Shown piece after piece: positions 1-9,241 of a DNA stretch of 64,000 bases (positions within the stretch are counted from its first letter, which is position 1; each line of letters begins with the position of its first letter). The notes beneath the pieces were generated by a model. That model ran no database searches and was not told the DNA's origin. It was given only the letters and a program-made list of their open reading frames with translations. The position numbers were made by a program, and so were the translations under genes. This DNA comes from Mediterranea sp. An20 (GTDB lineage Bacteria; Bacteroidota; Bacteroidia; Bacteroidales; Bacteroidaceae): contig NZ_NFJV01000013.1 in NCBI RefSeq assembly GCF_002160055.1, forward strand, positions 1-64,000, written 5' to 3'.

Positions 1-482
1 ACACCTGCTTTGTTGCGGGGCTGGTCATTTTCCACAGTAGAGAGGAATGTCGGGAAATCCACGGACAGGAAGTGGAAATTTCCTGCTGTCTGAGTGTTGT
101 GTTTCCTTATTATTTTAACTTGTGATACGTTGAGGTGGAGTTAGGAAGTGAACTCAAGAACTTGTCGGCCGTTTGTGCTGGAGGAGTTCTTTCACTTCCT
201 AACTTTTTTGTTTAAGAGGAAGTGGGAGGATGACTGTGGTAATATTGGGTCAGTTGATATTCCACCTTTTGTGTTCGTAAAAGCGTTTTCTAAGTATTAG
301 TAGGTATATCTAAGTGGTTAAATTCGGTTAATTTTGACCGTAGCGGGAGAGTTTTATCAAAAGAAATATAGGCTGTTTTGTTTTATGCTAAGGCTGTGAT
401 TTGCTGTATAATTACTGCGTGTTAAGTTCTGTTTTTTTTAATAAATGGTTCAGAGCTTGGTTCCGAGAAAAAATTCCATTCT
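1..482. other. Gene-poor lead-in to the window
   Basis: I see no convincing complete gene here. The first ~90-125 bases are open in two + frames (stops at 91-93 and 123-125), so the tail of an upstream gene may be present, but I cannot recognise it. A strong stem-loop with a T-run follows at 140-209. Bases 210-480 are AT-rich and show nothing I can assign. Confidence 0.4.
140..209 (+). terminator. Intrinsic terminator of the unit upstream of the window
   Basis: A perfect 13-bp stem is formed by 140-152 (GTTAGGAAGTGAA) and 191-203 (TTCACTTCCTAAC). It is followed directly by six T residues (204-209). This is the classical rho-independent layout and probably ends a transcript that starts before the window. 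Confidence 0.75.
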
Positions 483-483
483 A

Positions 484-513
484 TTGTTTATGACAAAAAA
501 AGCCTTACCTTTG
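484..513 (+). promoter_or_regulatory. Bacteroides-type promoter for the fimbrillin-like gene
   Basis: TTG at 484-486 is separated by 19 bases from TACCTTTG at 506-513. This fits the Bacteroides consensus (TTTG, 19-21 bases, TAnnTTTG). Transcription would start near 520, giving a leader of about 120 nt before the ATG at 642. Confidence 0.75.
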
Positions 514-641
514 CGGAGGCGTTTCCGGAGGTGCCTCGCTGAAATTAGATAAGTCGTGCGAAGGACATTTGGAGATTCCGCGGGTAGAGAAAATCTCTAT
601 CTGACTATTTTTGTTTTACTTAACCTTATTATTTTAACACC

Positions 642-2558
642 ATGAAGTTAAAAAATAGGTGGGAAAAGTTTATTTTTCCCGTTTGTTGCTGCGTCTTATT
701 GGGACATGCAGCTTGTGTTAATGAAATCTCCACAGATGTGGAGGAAAGTGATGTTCCTATAACTTTCTCGTTAAAAATCAAACCGACTTCTGTAACGAAA
801 GCGAGTGGCTCTTCTTTTGAGGAGGGTGACCGTATCGGTCTGTATGCTATGGTGAGTGGCAACAGTGTAAGTGACAATCGCTACATTGATAATTTGCTGC
901 TGACTTGTAGTGAGGCTGACAAGCTGGTTCCAGAACGGGTTGTGTTTTATCCGGAGGGCAACGTAGGATTGGACTTTGTTGCCTATTACCCCTATTCTAA
1001 AGAAGGCGTATCAAGTGGAAGTTCGTTGATTCCTGTTGCTTTACGTACCGATCAGAGCCAGGACAAAGATTATTCCAACAGCGATTTCATGACAGCCTCC
1101 CGCGATGCAGTTGTCGGCTCTGATGAAGCTGTAGTATTAGAGTTTGAACATAAACTGAGCAAGGTCAAAATCGCTTTGGTTCCTATGGGGGATGAAAGCG
1201 CAGAGGACATGCTGGAAGCTAATCCGAAGTTTGTTGCAACCGGCTTCTGTACACAGGCCAGTTACAATCTGGCAGAAGATTCTTTTGAAGATTTTAAGAA
1301 TCCGGCTGACATTGTATCTCACGGTGAGTGGAAAGTGGAAGACGGTAAGCTGGTAGGGCATGAATTTATCCTGCTTCCGCAGAGCATTGACGGTAGCCAG
1401 TCGTTCCAAATGGAGTTGAACGGGAGAATATATACCTGTCCTTTGCCGTCGATGGAGAAGTTGGACAAAAACTGCCAATACCAGTTGGATATTAAGGTGA
1501 CAGAGTCTGACAGCCATGTGCTCAGTGGTGTGGTTGCTTCCATTAAAGAATGGCCGGCTGTGGTAGACTTGGAGGATGTAACAAATGACGACAGCCACAA
1601 AACCGTGCATCTGTCCGTTCTTAGTTTTGAGACTTCCAATGTCTACCGGGTGCACATGAACGGTAGAGAGGTGGCAGAAATCTGCAAGGAGTATCTGCTT
1701 TCGGATGCCCTGGCTTCTGTAGCGATAACTTCTTATCCGATAGGGGAAGACGGAAAAGCTGACCTGACACGTGGCACTGTACTTCAATTGCTTGATTCAG
1801 AAGATAATAATTGTGGTGGCACTCTTTCTTGGGATGTGGATAAGAATACATTCCAATATACCGCTGGTGACAAGCCTTCTTTGTCGTGCATCTATTTTGA
1901 TGAAAGTGGAGTGTTGTGTACGACAAAGCCCGAACAGCCTGCTTCCGTAAACGTCATTGCCCATACATTGCGTGATTTACGGACTGATCTGCGGGAATAC
2001 CCCATTGTGAAAATCGGCACTCAATATTGGATGCGTGAGAACTTGAAGGCTGACCGCTATCGGAACGGTTCCAAGCTGACTGCCCAGGATGAACTGAATG
2101 AAAATGCCGGATATTTTTATGTAAGCAATTATGTGCTTTATTTCTATAATGGTGGCTCCCTGTTGGCAGGCGAACTTAGTCCGGAGGGCTGGCGTATTCC
2201 TACCTTGGAAGATTGGGATCGTCTGAATGCTTATGTCAAAGGTGATGTGTCGTTGCTGAAAAATGGTAAATGGGAAATATTGCCCGGTTATGATGAAGAT
2301 GAGGATAGTTCGGAAATTCAACCTGCTACGAACGAAACCATGTTTAACCTGCGCGCTTCCGGCATATGGCAGACAGACGGCCATGTGAAGGCATGGCAGA
2401 TGGTTGGCTTCTGGAGTTGGGATGCTGAAAAAGATACGATTCCTGAGAAGACTGTGTTTTTCGTTGGACAGAGTAACGAGATGGTGAAAGACAATACGAT
2501 GTCAACAGGTCATGATTTCTACAAAGGTCTGGCTATTCGTTGTGTAAAGGCTGACTGA
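642..2558 (+). CDS. Fimbrillin-like lipoprotein with C-terminal FISUMP domain
   Basis: A 638-aa predicted exported protein. The N-terminus has a short basic stretch, a hydrophobic segment and a Cys in a lipobox-like setting at about residue 25, so it is probably a lipoprotein. Residues ~38-300 resemble the fimbrillin/Mfa-like family (FSLKIKPTSVTKA, then EEGDRIGLYA, and later FEHKLSKVKIAL, the typical core strand of that fold). The C-terminal ~180 residues match the FISUMP (Fibrobacter succinogenes major paralogous) domain: IGTQYWMRENLK, GWRIPTLEDW and a closing AIRCVK. Such proteins are surface or fimbria-associated, but the ligand is unknown. It stands alone behind its own promoter. The domain reading is by family resemblance; the function is not known. 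Confidence 0.75.
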   Translation: MKLKNRWEKFIFPVCCCVLLGHAACVNEISTDVEESDVPITFSLKIKPTSVTKASGSSFEEGDRIGLYAMVSGNSVSDNRYIDNLLLTCSEADKLVPERVVFYPEGNVGLDFVAYYPYSKEGVSSGSSLIPVALRTDQSQDKDYSNSDFMTASRDAVVGSDEAVVLEFEHKLSKVKIALVPMGDESAEDMLEANPKFVATGFCTQASYNLAEDSFEDFKNPADIVSHGEWKVEDGKLVGHEFILLPQSIDGSQSFQMELNGRIYTCPLPSMEKLDKNCQYQLDIKVTESDSHVLSGVVASIKEWPAVVDLEDVTNDDSHKTVHLSVLSFETSNVYRVHMNGREVAEICKEYLLSDALASVAITSYPIGEDGKADLTRGTVLQLLDSEDNNCGGTLSWDVDKNTFQYTAGDKPSLSCIYFDESGVLCTTKPEQPASVNVIAHTLRDLRTDLREYPIVKIGTQYWMRENLKADRYRNGSKLTAQDELNENAGYFYVSNYVLYFYNGGSLLAGELSPEGWRIPTLEDWDRLNAYVKGDVSLLKNGKWEILPGYDEDEDSSEIQPATNETMFNLRASGIWQTDGHVKAWQMVGFWSWDAEKDTIPEKTVFFVGQSNEMVKDNTMSTGHDFYKGLAIRCVKAD

Positions 2559-2584
2559 CTTATCCCAATTGATTTATTTTGAAG

Positions 2585-2657
2585 AATCCCCTTTTCTTTC
2601 CTCCATTTCCCGATTTCTCCCGGTGAATAATGGCGGATGGAGGAGGGGATTAATCTT
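2585..2657 (+). terminator. Possible terminator after the fimbrillin-like gene
   Basis: AATCCCC (2585-2591) and CCTCCAT (2600-2606) can pair with ATGGAGG (2637-2643) and GGGGATT (2645-2651), with a bulge on the 5' arm. A weak T-rich stretch follows. The bulge makes the call moderate. Confidence 0.5.
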
Positions 2658-2658
2658 T

Positions 2659-2768
2659 TGTTTATCAAAGCTTTGCTCCTTATATATTGTGAGTTGGGTT
2701 CTTATATATAGGAAGTCCGTTTCTTATCTATTGGAAATGAGCCTCTGATAGCTTAGGTGGCAACTCAG
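2659..2768. repeat. 22-bp-period intergenic array (5 units)
   Basis: Five degenerate units start at 2659, 2681, 2703, 2725 and 2747. The clearest are TATATATAGGAAGTCCG (2703) and TATCTATTGGAAATGAG (2725), ending in TTCT or CTCT. The period is exactly 22 and not a multiple of three, so the array is not coding. It belongs to the family seen at seven or eight other places in this window. The rest of the 2559-3022 gap holds only a terminator and the nagA promoter. Confidence 0.7.
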
Positions 2769-2981
2769 AATGGATTCCGTGCGGCTGTTCGTAGTTCGTG
2801 GTCCATAGTTTGTCGCTGCATGTTTAGGGGGAATATTTCAGGTATGTCTGATGAAGTAAGTTCGTCCGACAAGTCAGGCTTTGTGTCTGATAGGGTAGAG
2901 ACACAGTCACGTTTGCTATAATTAACTTTTCGCCTTAAAAAATAGTTGGCTTGTCAAATCCTATCCATTGGGAATATTAAT

Positions 2982-2989
2982 TAATTTTG
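2982..2989 (+). promoter_or_regulatory. -7 element upstream of the nagA pair
   Basis: TAATTTTG matches TAnnTTTG. No good TTTG element sits at the standard distance. The box overlaps a TTG (2987) that would otherwise extend the nagA frame by 12 codons, which supports the ATG at 3023 as the true start. Confidence 0.5.
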
Positions 2990-3022
2990 CAGCAAATAAA
3001 ATTTTTAAATAACCTCGTCTAT

Positions 3023-4189
3023 ATGTTAACACAAATTTTTAATGCCCGTATTCTTACCCCTCAGGGATGGCTCAAGAATGGTTCTGTTTTGATCAGGGAC
3101 AATAAGATTCTTGAAGTAATCAATTGTGACCTGCCTGTTGTGGGCGCAACACTTGTTGATGCTAAGGGAATGTATATCGTTCCTGGGGGTGTGGAGATAC
3201 ATGTTCACGGTGGAGGTGGACGTGATTTTATGGAGGGAAGCGAAGATGCTTTTCGTGCAGCAATTAAGGCACATATGCAACATGGTACAACCAGTATTTT
3301 TCCAACCTTGTCTTCCTCAACCATACCGATGATTAGGGCCGCGGCTGCTACAACGGAGAAATTGATGTCAGAAACCGATTCACCGGTATTGGGTCTTCAT
3401 CTGGAAGGTCATTATTTTAATATGAAAATGGCCGGGGGACAGATGCCTGAAAACATAAAGAATCCCGATCCGGAAGAATACATTCCTTTGCTGGAAGATA
3501 CACACTGCATCAAGCGTTGGGATGCGGCTCCTGAACTTCCCGGTGCCATGCAATTCGGTAAGTATATAACTTCTAAAGGTGTTCTGGCTGCTGTGGGACA
3601 TACACAGGCTGAGTATGAGGATATCTATACGGCCTATCAGGTAGGATATACACATGCTACTCATTTTTATAATGCCATGCCGGGATTCCATAAGCGGAGC
3701 GGTTATAAATATGAGGGAACTGTAGAGAGCATTTATTTGATGGATGACATGACGGTGGAAGTGGTGGCCGACGGTATTCATGTGCCTCCCACTATTTTGC
3801 GCCTTGTTTATAAAATCAAAGGCGTGGAAAAGACAGCCCTGATTACAGACGCATTGGCATGTGCTGCCAGTGATAGTAAGGAAGCATTTGATCCTCGTGT
3901 TATTATAGAAGATGGCGTGTGCAAGTTGGCCGATCGCTCTGCTCTGGCAGGAAGTATTGCTACGATGGACCGTTTAATCCGCACGATGGTTCAGAAAGCC
4001 GAGATTCCTTTGGAAGATGCTGTGCGTATGGCTTCGGAAACTCCTGCACGCATCATGGGAGTAGCAGACCGTAAGGGTACATTGGAGAAAGGTAAAGATG
4101 CTGATATTCTTGCTCTTGATGAAGACTTGAATGTGCGTGCTGTATGGTCTATGGGTAAAATCGTGGAAGGTACCAATACTTTATTTTAA
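3023..4189 (+). CDS. nagA: N-acetylglucosamine-6-phosphate deacetylase, copy 1
   Basis: A 388-aa amidohydrolase that removes acetate from GlcNAc-6-phosphate in the cytosol, feeding amino-sugar catabolism and cell-wall recycling. Visible motifs in order: the HVHGGGG metal-loop (~residue 60), HLEGHYFN around the metal-binding Glu, GHT, THATHFYNAMPG, ADGIHVPP and the ITDAL segment with the catalytic Asp. The ATG at 3023 is preferred over TTG 2987, which lies in the promoter box. In copy 1 the usual LEGP is LEGH, a change next to the metal ligand that copy 2 does not share. The second copy starts 20 bp downstream, so the two are surely co-transcribed. Confidence 0.92.
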   Translation: MLTQIFNARILTPQGWLKNGSVLIRDNKILEVINCDLPVVGATLVDAKGMYIVPGGVEIHVHGGGGRDFMEGSEDAFRAAIKAHMQHGTTSIFPTLSSSTIPMIRAAAATTEKLMSETDSPVLGLHLEGHYFNMKMAGGQMPENIKNPDPEEYIPLLEDTHCIKRWDAAPELPGAMQFGKYITSKGVLAAVGHTQAEYEDIYTAYQVGYTHATHFYNAMPGFHKRSGYKYEGTVESIYLMDDMTVEVVADGIHVPPTILRLVYKIKGVEKTALITDALACAASDSKEAFDPRVIIEDGVCKLADRSALAGSIATMDRLIRTMVQKAEIPLEDAVRMASETPARIMGVADRKGTLEKGKDADILALDEDLNVRAVWSMGKIVEGTNTLF

Positions 4190-4209
4190 ATCGATAAAAA
4201 TAGAAAGTT

Positions 4210-5379
4210 ATGTTGACACAAATTATAAATGGACACATTCTGACTCCTCAAGGATGGCTGAAAGATGGTTCAGTGCTTGTGGATGACGGGAAAATATTGG
4301 AAGTGACCAATAGCGACCTCGCTGTAATCGGTGCGAAAGCCATTGACGCCAAAGGTATGTATATAGTTCCGGGGTTCATATCCATGCACAGCCATGGGGG
4401 CGGAGGATATGATTTTACGGATGCTACTCCTGAAGCTTTTCAGGCTATTGTTCAAGCTCATTTAAAGCATGGTGCTACCTCGATATTTCCTACCTTATCG
4501 TCTACTACATTTGATGTGCTTCGCCAGGCCGTTGCAGTATGCGATGAGTTGATGCAGAAGCCAGACAGCGTTGTTATGGGATTGCACATTGAGGGACCAT
4601 ATCTCAATAAGAAAATGGCGGGGACACAGTGGGGCGATTTTTTGAAGGATCCTGACCCGGAAGAATACATTCCTTTGCTGGAAAGTACCCAATGCATTAA
4701 GCGTTGGGATATTAGTCCGGAACTTCCTGGTGCACATGATTTTGCACGATTTACTTCCGGACGTGGCATCCTGACTGCTATTACTCATACAGAAGCCGAA
4801 TATCCGGAAATAAAGTCTGCATTTGAAGCTGGGTTTACGCATGCTGCCCATTTCTATAATGCCATGCCGGGATTCCACAAACGTCGTGAGTATAAGTATG
4901 AAGGTACGGTGGAAAGTGTTTATTTAATGGATAATATGACCGTGGAAGTCATAGCTGACGGTGTCCATCTGCCTGCTACCATTTTGAAGTTGGTATATAA
5001 ATTGAAGGGGGTAGAGAAGACTTGTCTGGTAACGGATGCTTTGAAGTATGCTGCTTATAATGGCCGGACCATTGACGACTCTCGTTATGTAATCGAAGAT
5101 GGAGTATGTAAATTGGCTGATCATCAGACACTGGCAGGTAGTATCGCTTCGATGGATAAACTGGTACAGACCATGGTAAAGAGTGCAGGCATTCCGTTGG
5201 CTGATGCAGTACGTATGGCTTCGGAAACACCTGCTGCAGTCATAGGAGTCGCTGATCGTAAGGGTACACTTCAGAAAGGGAAAGATGCGGATATTGTCAT
5301 TCTTGATAAAGACGTGAATGTACGTTGCGTATTTTCTTATGGGAAAATGGTTGAAGGTACCAATACATTGATCCATTAA
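4210..5379 (+). CDS. nagA: N-acetylglucosamine-6-phosphate deacetylase, copy 2
   Basis: A 389-aa paralogue of the preceding gene, alignable end to end (both begin MLTQI and end VEGTNTL). The catalytic set is complete: HSHGGGG, HIEGPYLN (the canonical LEGP-type loop), THT, THAAHFYNAMPG, ADGVHLPA and VTDAL. The two copies differ throughout, so the duplication is not recent. Keeping two divergent copies suggests different substrates (for example another N-acetyl-hexosamine phosphate) or different activity levels; that is inference. No nagB is present in the window. Confidence 0.92.
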   Translation: MLTQIINGHILTPQGWLKDGSVLVDDGKILEVTNSDLAVIGAKAIDAKGMYIVPGFISMHSHGGGGYDFTDATPEAFQAIVQAHLKHGATSIFPTLSSTTFDVLRQAVAVCDELMQKPDSVVMGLHIEGPYLNKKMAGTQWGDFLKDPDPEEYIPLLESTQCIKRWDISPELPGAHDFARFTSGRGILTAITHTEAEYPEIKSAFEAGFTHAAHFYNAMPGFHKRREYKYEGTVESVYLMDNMTVEVIADGVHLPATILKLVYKLKGVEKTCLVTDALKYAAYNGRTIDDSRYVIEDGVCKLADHQTLAGSIASMDKLVQTMVKSAGIPLADAVRMASETPAAVIGVADRKGTLQKGKDADIVILDKDVNVRCVFSYGKMVEGTNTLIH

Positions 5380-5599
5380 GGGCTTCTTTGAAAGCTGTAA
5401 GGATATATCAGGATTTGAAAAGCGGAGGGGTTGAATAACTCTTCCGCTTTTTGCAACAGAAAGTTTTCCGGAAATGGATGGTTCTACGATTTCTTGAATT
5501 GGGTTAGTCAAGTTAGGCGGATATAACTGTATGATGGGAAGTAAGATGAAGCAACAGAGAGAGGCTGCGGTAATTTTCTTCTGATTTTCTTCTCTTTTT

Positions 5600-5633
5600 T
5601 TTGTGCTTTATATATGATTTTCTCTTATCTTTG
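5600..5633 (+). promoter_or_regulatory. Promoter for the DUF6377 regulator
   Basis: TTTG (5600-5603), 22 bases, TATCTTTG (5626-5633). The -7 box is perfect and the spacing is one base over the usual range. It overlaps an upstream in-frame ATG (5614), so translation must begin later, at 5659. Confidence 0.7.
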
Positions 5634-5658
5634 TCTAAATTATGAAATACATTTAAGC

Positions 5659-7272
5659 ATGAAGGCACATTTCCCATTATTAATTTGTCTGCACTTGCTA
5701 TTGTGGTTACCTTTTGTGGTTCAGGAGTCACAGAGCAAGGGGCGTGAATACCTTTTGCCTATATTGGAAGAGTTGGATGATGCCGTTGAGCATAAGAAGC
5801 AATATCATACCCAAAAGGAAGAAAAGATACAAGCCTTGAAACATCAGTTGATGTATATGTCCGGGGAGATTGAGCAATATGAATGTTATGGAAAGTTGTT
5901 TGAAGAATATCTGCACTATCAGGCTGATTCGGCCGTGTATTATCTGAACCGGCAGTCGGAGTTGCTGCCATTGGAGGAATATGAAAACGGAGAAGAAGAA
6001 GTGCTTATCGACCAGGCTGCTGTGATGGGAGTAATGGGCATGTATGCCGATGCCTTGCATGTGTTGGAAAAGATACAGCCGGATAAATTGAACCCGGAAA
6101 TGCGGGCGAAATATTACCGGGCATGTCGCTCTTGCTATGGCTGGCTGGCAGATTATACCATAGAACAGAGAGTTAAACAGAAATATTTGGAGAAAACGGA
6201 CCAATACAGAGATTCTATCTTGTTGGTGGACATACCTATCACTGCTGATATTGCGCGGGCTGAACGGGCTGCTTTGAATGGGCGTGCCGAAGAAGCTGTT
6301 GCCATTTTAGAGAAATATCTTCCTGCTGGAACAGATGATATGGAAACGTTGTCTTACCTTAATTATACCATGTACGAAGCTTATCTGGCTAAGGGAGATG
6401 TGGAGAAACAGATTGAATACCTGGCACGTACGGCTTTATGGGACATGAAACGCGTGGTGCGTGAATATGCTTCGTTGCATAAATTGGCTCGACTTTTGTA
6501 TGAACAGGGCGATATAGACCGGGCTTACAATTACCTGAATTGTTCGATGGAAGATGCTGTGGATTGTCATGCACGTCTGAGGTCCTTGGAGGTTACCGAA
6601 GTTTATCCTATCATTGACCGGGCCTATAAAGAAAAAGAGGCTCATGAGCGTGCTGTGGTGACAGGGTTGTTGATTGGCATCAGCGTAGTGTCATTGTTGT
6701 TAATAGCGGCTGTCTTTTATTTGTATAGTTGGATGAAGAAGTTGACAGCCATGCGGCACAATCTCAGTGAAGCCAATCTGCAGCTACAGGCGGTCAATCA
6801 GAACCTGGAGCAAACGGGTAAAATCAAAGAAGTGTATATTGCCCGGTACCTGGATCGTTGTGTGGGGTATTTGGACAAGTTGGAGCAATATCGTCGTTCT
6901 TTGGAGAAGCTGGCCATGGCTTCGCAAATCGAAGCATTGTTCGCGGCCATCCGTTCTGACCAATTCTTGCGTGATGAGCGGAAAGCGTTTTATCGCGATT
7001 TTGACCATTCTTTTTTGGATCTTTTCCCGCATTTCATTGAGGATTTTAATAATCTGTTGGTAGAAGACGGACGGATTGTGGTGAAGCCGGGAGAATTGCT
7101 AAATACTGAGTTGCGTATTTTTGCATTGATACGTCTGGGGGTAACAGATACCAACAGCATTGCTCATTTCTTAGGTTATTCTATAACGACAGTTTACAAT
7201 TATCGCAGTAAATATCGTAACAAAGCACTGGGGAATAGAGATAAGTTCGAACAAGAAGTGATGAAAATCTAA
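5659..7272 (+). CDS. Membrane-anchored DUF6377 transcriptional regulator
   Basis: A 537-aa protein with a signal-peptide-like N-terminus (MKAHFPLLICLHLLLWLPF). An all-helical, TPR-like periplasmic part follows (residues ~25-325). A single membrane segment lies at ~332-354 (VVTGLLIGISVVSLLLIAA), then a coiled-coil linker. The C-terminal domain ends in a helix-turn-helix-like segment (ELRIFALIRLGVTDTNSI, then HFLGYSITTVYNYRSK). This is the Bacteroidota DUF6377 layout: a sensor outside and a DNA-binding domain inside, on one chain. The start at 5659 is set by the promoter at 5600-5633. It lies directly behind the two nagA genes, so it may respond to amino-sugar or cell-wall signals; that link is only positional. 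Confidence 0.75.
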   Translation: MKAHFPLLICLHLLLWLPFVVQESQSKGREYLLPILEELDDAVEHKKQYHTQKEEKIQALKHQLMYMSGEIEQYECYGKLFEEYLHYQADSAVYYLNRQSELLPLEEYENGEEEVLIDQAAVMGVMGMYADALHVLEKIQPDKLNPEMRAKYYRACRSCYGWLADYTIEQRVKQKYLEKTDQYRDSILLVDIPITADIARAERAALNGRAEEAVAILEKYLPAGTDDMETLSYLNYTMYEAYLAKGDVEKQIEYLARTALWDMKRVVREYASLHKLARLLYEQGDIDRAYNYLNCSMEDAVDCHARLRSLEVTEVYPIIDRAYKEKEAHERAVVTGLLIGISVVSLLLIAAVFYLYSWMKKLTAMRHNLSEANLQLQAVNQNLEQTGKIKEVYIARYLDRCVGYLDKLEQYRRSLEKLAMASQIEALFAAIRSDQFLRDERKAFYRDFDHSFLDLFPHFIEDFNNLLVEDGRIVVKPGELLNTELRIFALIRLGVTDTNSIAHFLGYSITTVYNYRSKYRNKALGNRDKFEQEVMKI

Positions 7273-7292
7273 GGAAAAGTGTTTTCTTGTTT

Positions 7293-7315
7293 CTTTCTCC
7301 GGGTGAAGGAGAAAG
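7293..7315 (+). terminator. Stem-loop after the DUF6377 gene
   Basis: CTTTCTCC (7293-7300) pairs with GGAGAAAG (7308-7315) over a 7-nt loop. No clear T-run follows, so this is a weak terminator or an mRNA 3'-end stabiliser. Confidence 0.45.
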
Positions 7316-7452
7316 GGAGATGCTTATGGGGGATGAAGCTTAAAGCCGTATAAAAGACGAAGAGCAAGGATGGATTTTCCATTAAAAAAGGAATAACTCT
7401 GATTCTTTTTGCGGAAGAAGTTTAGGAATATGGCTGCTTCTTCCTATTTCGC

Positions 7453-7562
7453 TGTGAAATAAGCTATTGATTCGTGTATATTATACTTTCGCTTCTTAGC
7501 TATTGGAAGCGTGTTTCTAAGCGTTTGGAAATTTACTTCTGAGCGCTTAGCCATTTCCTTTG
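7453..7562. repeat. 22-bp-period intergenic array (5 units)
   Basis: Units start at 7453, 7475, 7497, 7519 and 7541. The clearest are TAGCTATTGGAAGCGTG (7497), ending TTTCT, and AAGCGTTTGGAAATT (7519), ending CTTCT. It lies between the convergent DUF6377 and MFS genes. Same family as the arrays at 2659, 14776, 19857, 32485, 39592 and 57975. Confidence 0.65.
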
Positions 7563-7627
7563 AAGACCCGTGGAAGGCCGGTCTGGCATTGGGTGTTATC
7601 CGATGTTAAGATGTTTTGCTACGGATA

Positions 7628-7676
7628 AAGCGGATTAAACAGATTATTCTTCCTTGTTAACCTGTTTAATCCGCTT
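7628..7676. terminator. Bidirectional stem-loop between convergent genes
   Basis: A perfect 15-bp inverted repeat: AAGCGGATTAAACAG (7628-7642) and CTGTTTAATCCGCTT (7662-7676), loop 19 nt. It lies between the + strand DUF6377 gene and the - strand MFS gene. No long T-run is present on either side. Confidence 0.55.
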
Positions 7677-7724
7677 GTAAAGAACTGCTTGTGTGCACTC
7701 TGTTTTGAATGCAACAGTGCCTTT

Positions 7725-9083
7725 TTATTCCTTTTCCTTGATTATACCTACGCAGCAAGCGCCCGCAATAAGCAGTATGCCTGCCAGTACCAGCATGTTT
7801 ACTTCGGGAGGCACGCTGCCGGGAGTAGTGAATATTTGCAGAATCTGTCCACCCGTAGCGGCTGCCACAATCTGCGGTACACAAATGGTTCCGTTGAACA
7901 ATCCTAAATAAGTGCCCATGTGCCCGCCGCTCAGCGAGTTGGTCAGGATAGTGAACGGCAATGCCAGCATAGCAGCCCATGCGCATCCTATCAGCAGAAA
8001 CGACACGAACAGCAGGTATTGGTCGTGGATGAAGGAGGTGGAGATAAATCCCAGTCCACCCAGAATCAAACTGAGAGAATAGGCGAGTTTACGGTTTTTG
8101 AAGACAGGCAATACGATGGCCCAGATAACCGAGCCGATGGCCTGTATGGCAAAAAGAATGCCTACCCAGTCTCCGGCAGTCTGGTATTGTTGAGATTGCG
8201 TGTTGAGTACCAGCGTTGTCACTCCGTCTTTCACCGTTTCGACAGCGGGGGTATCGAATACGTTGGCTGCTACGGTTCCGTTGGTGTAGGTCCACATGAA
8301 CATGAAAGCTGCCCAGCAAAAAAACTGCACCAGACCCACTGTCCAGAAGGCTTTGGGAGCCTTGAACAGCAGTCTGAATACATTCACCTTTTCTTCTTTC
8401 TCTTTCTTGCTGATGCCGTGGTATTCGGCATATAATTCGGGAGGATACTCCTTTACCTTCAATGTTGTATAGATGACACAAAGGATAAGGATGGCTGCAC
8501 CGATGTAGAAAGAATAAATGACGGAATTGGGTATGACACCTTTGGGAGCCACGTTGCTGATGCCGATGGCGGCGAAGATGAACGGGAAAAGATAGCCAGC
8601 CAGGCTTCCGGCATTGCACAGGAAGCTTTGTATGGCATAGGCAAGCCCCTTTTGCTTTTCGTTTACCATGTCACCTACCATCATTTTAAAGGGTTGCATG
8701 GCGATGTTGATGGAAGTATCGAGCAGCATTAGTGAGAAAAGGCCGAATATCATGGCTGCGGAGACGCTCATGCCAAAACTGCCGGCATTAGGCAGCATGC
8801 ACATGACAAGTACAGCAATGATGGCTCCTACGAACAGGTAGGGGATGCGTCGGCCGAATCGGCACCAGGTGCGGTCGCTGAACATGCCTATGAGCGGCTG
8901 CACGATGATACCTGCCAGGGGAGGCAGAATCCAGAAATAACTCAGGCTGTGCGGATCTGCTCCCAATGTGGAGAAAATGCGGCTGATGTTGGCACTCTGC
9001 AAGGCGTAGGCTATCTGTACGCCGAAAAATCCGAAACTAATGTTCCATAGCTTCGAAAAACTTAGATTGGGTATTTCTTTCAT
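7725..9083 (-). CDS. SLC45/GPH-type MFS sugar transporter
   Basis: A 452-aa polytopic membrane protein with about 12 hydrophobic segments. The N-terminal region (LSFSKLWNISFGFFGVQIAYALQ) and the motif SDRTWCRFGRRIPYL (an MFS A-type loop between TM2 and TM3) are typical of the SLC45-like sucrose/maltose transporters of Bacteroidota. It would import maltose or short maltodextrins through the inner membrane. It is downstream of and co-directional with the GH77 gene (158 bp gap with a stem-loop) and near a pullulanase, which supports an alpha-glucan role. The exact sugar and coupling ion are inferred. Confidence 0.8.
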   Translation of the reverse strand: MKEIPNLSFSKLWNISFGFFGVQIAYALQSANISRIFSTLGADPHSLSYFWILPPLAGIIVQPLIGMFSDRTWCRFGRRIPYLFVGAIIAVLVMCMLPNAGSFGMSVSAAMIFGLFSLMLLDTSINIAMQPFKMMVGDMVNEKQKGLAYAIQSFLCNAGSLAGYLFPFIFAAIGISNVAPKGVIPNSVIYSFYIGAAILILCVIYTTLKVKEYPPELYAEYHGISKKEKEEKVNVFRLLFKAPKAFWTVGLVQFFCWAAFMFMWTYTNGTVAANVFDTPAVETVKDGVTTLVLNTQSQQYQTAGDWVGILFAIQAIGSVIWAIVLPVFKNRKLAYSLSLILGGLGFISTSFIHDQYLLFVSFLLIGCAWAAMLALPFTILTNSLSGGHMGTYLGLFNGTICVPQIVAAATGGQILQIFTTPGSVPPEVNMLVLAGILLIAGACCVGIIKEKE

Positions 9084-9168
9084 GATGTTTTTAGGGTTTG
9101 TAGATGCGATATAAAGGTTTCTCTCTTTCTGCCTGGTTTCACGCGGCTCTGTGCAGGGAGGTCACGTT

Positions 9169-9212
9169 TTCCCCGGTAAGGCGATGCAGACGACATCACC
9201 TTTTCCGGGGAA
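9169..9212 (-). terminator. Stem-loop between the GH77 and MFS genes
   Basis: TTCCCCGG (9169-9176) pairs with CCGGGGAA (9205-9212). Inner arms AAGGCGATG and CATCACCTT extend the stem with one mismatch. No T-run is seen on the - strand, so it may attenuate rather than stop read-through from the GH77 gene into the transporter gene. Confidence 0.5.
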
Positions 9213-9241
9213 GAAGCGGGAAAGATGGCGGGAAAAACCGA

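Noticed and set aside
2987..3022. TTG at 2987 as the start of nagA copy 1
   Set aside because: It lies inside the -7 promoter box, and copy 2 begins with the same residues as ATG 3023 (MLTQI).
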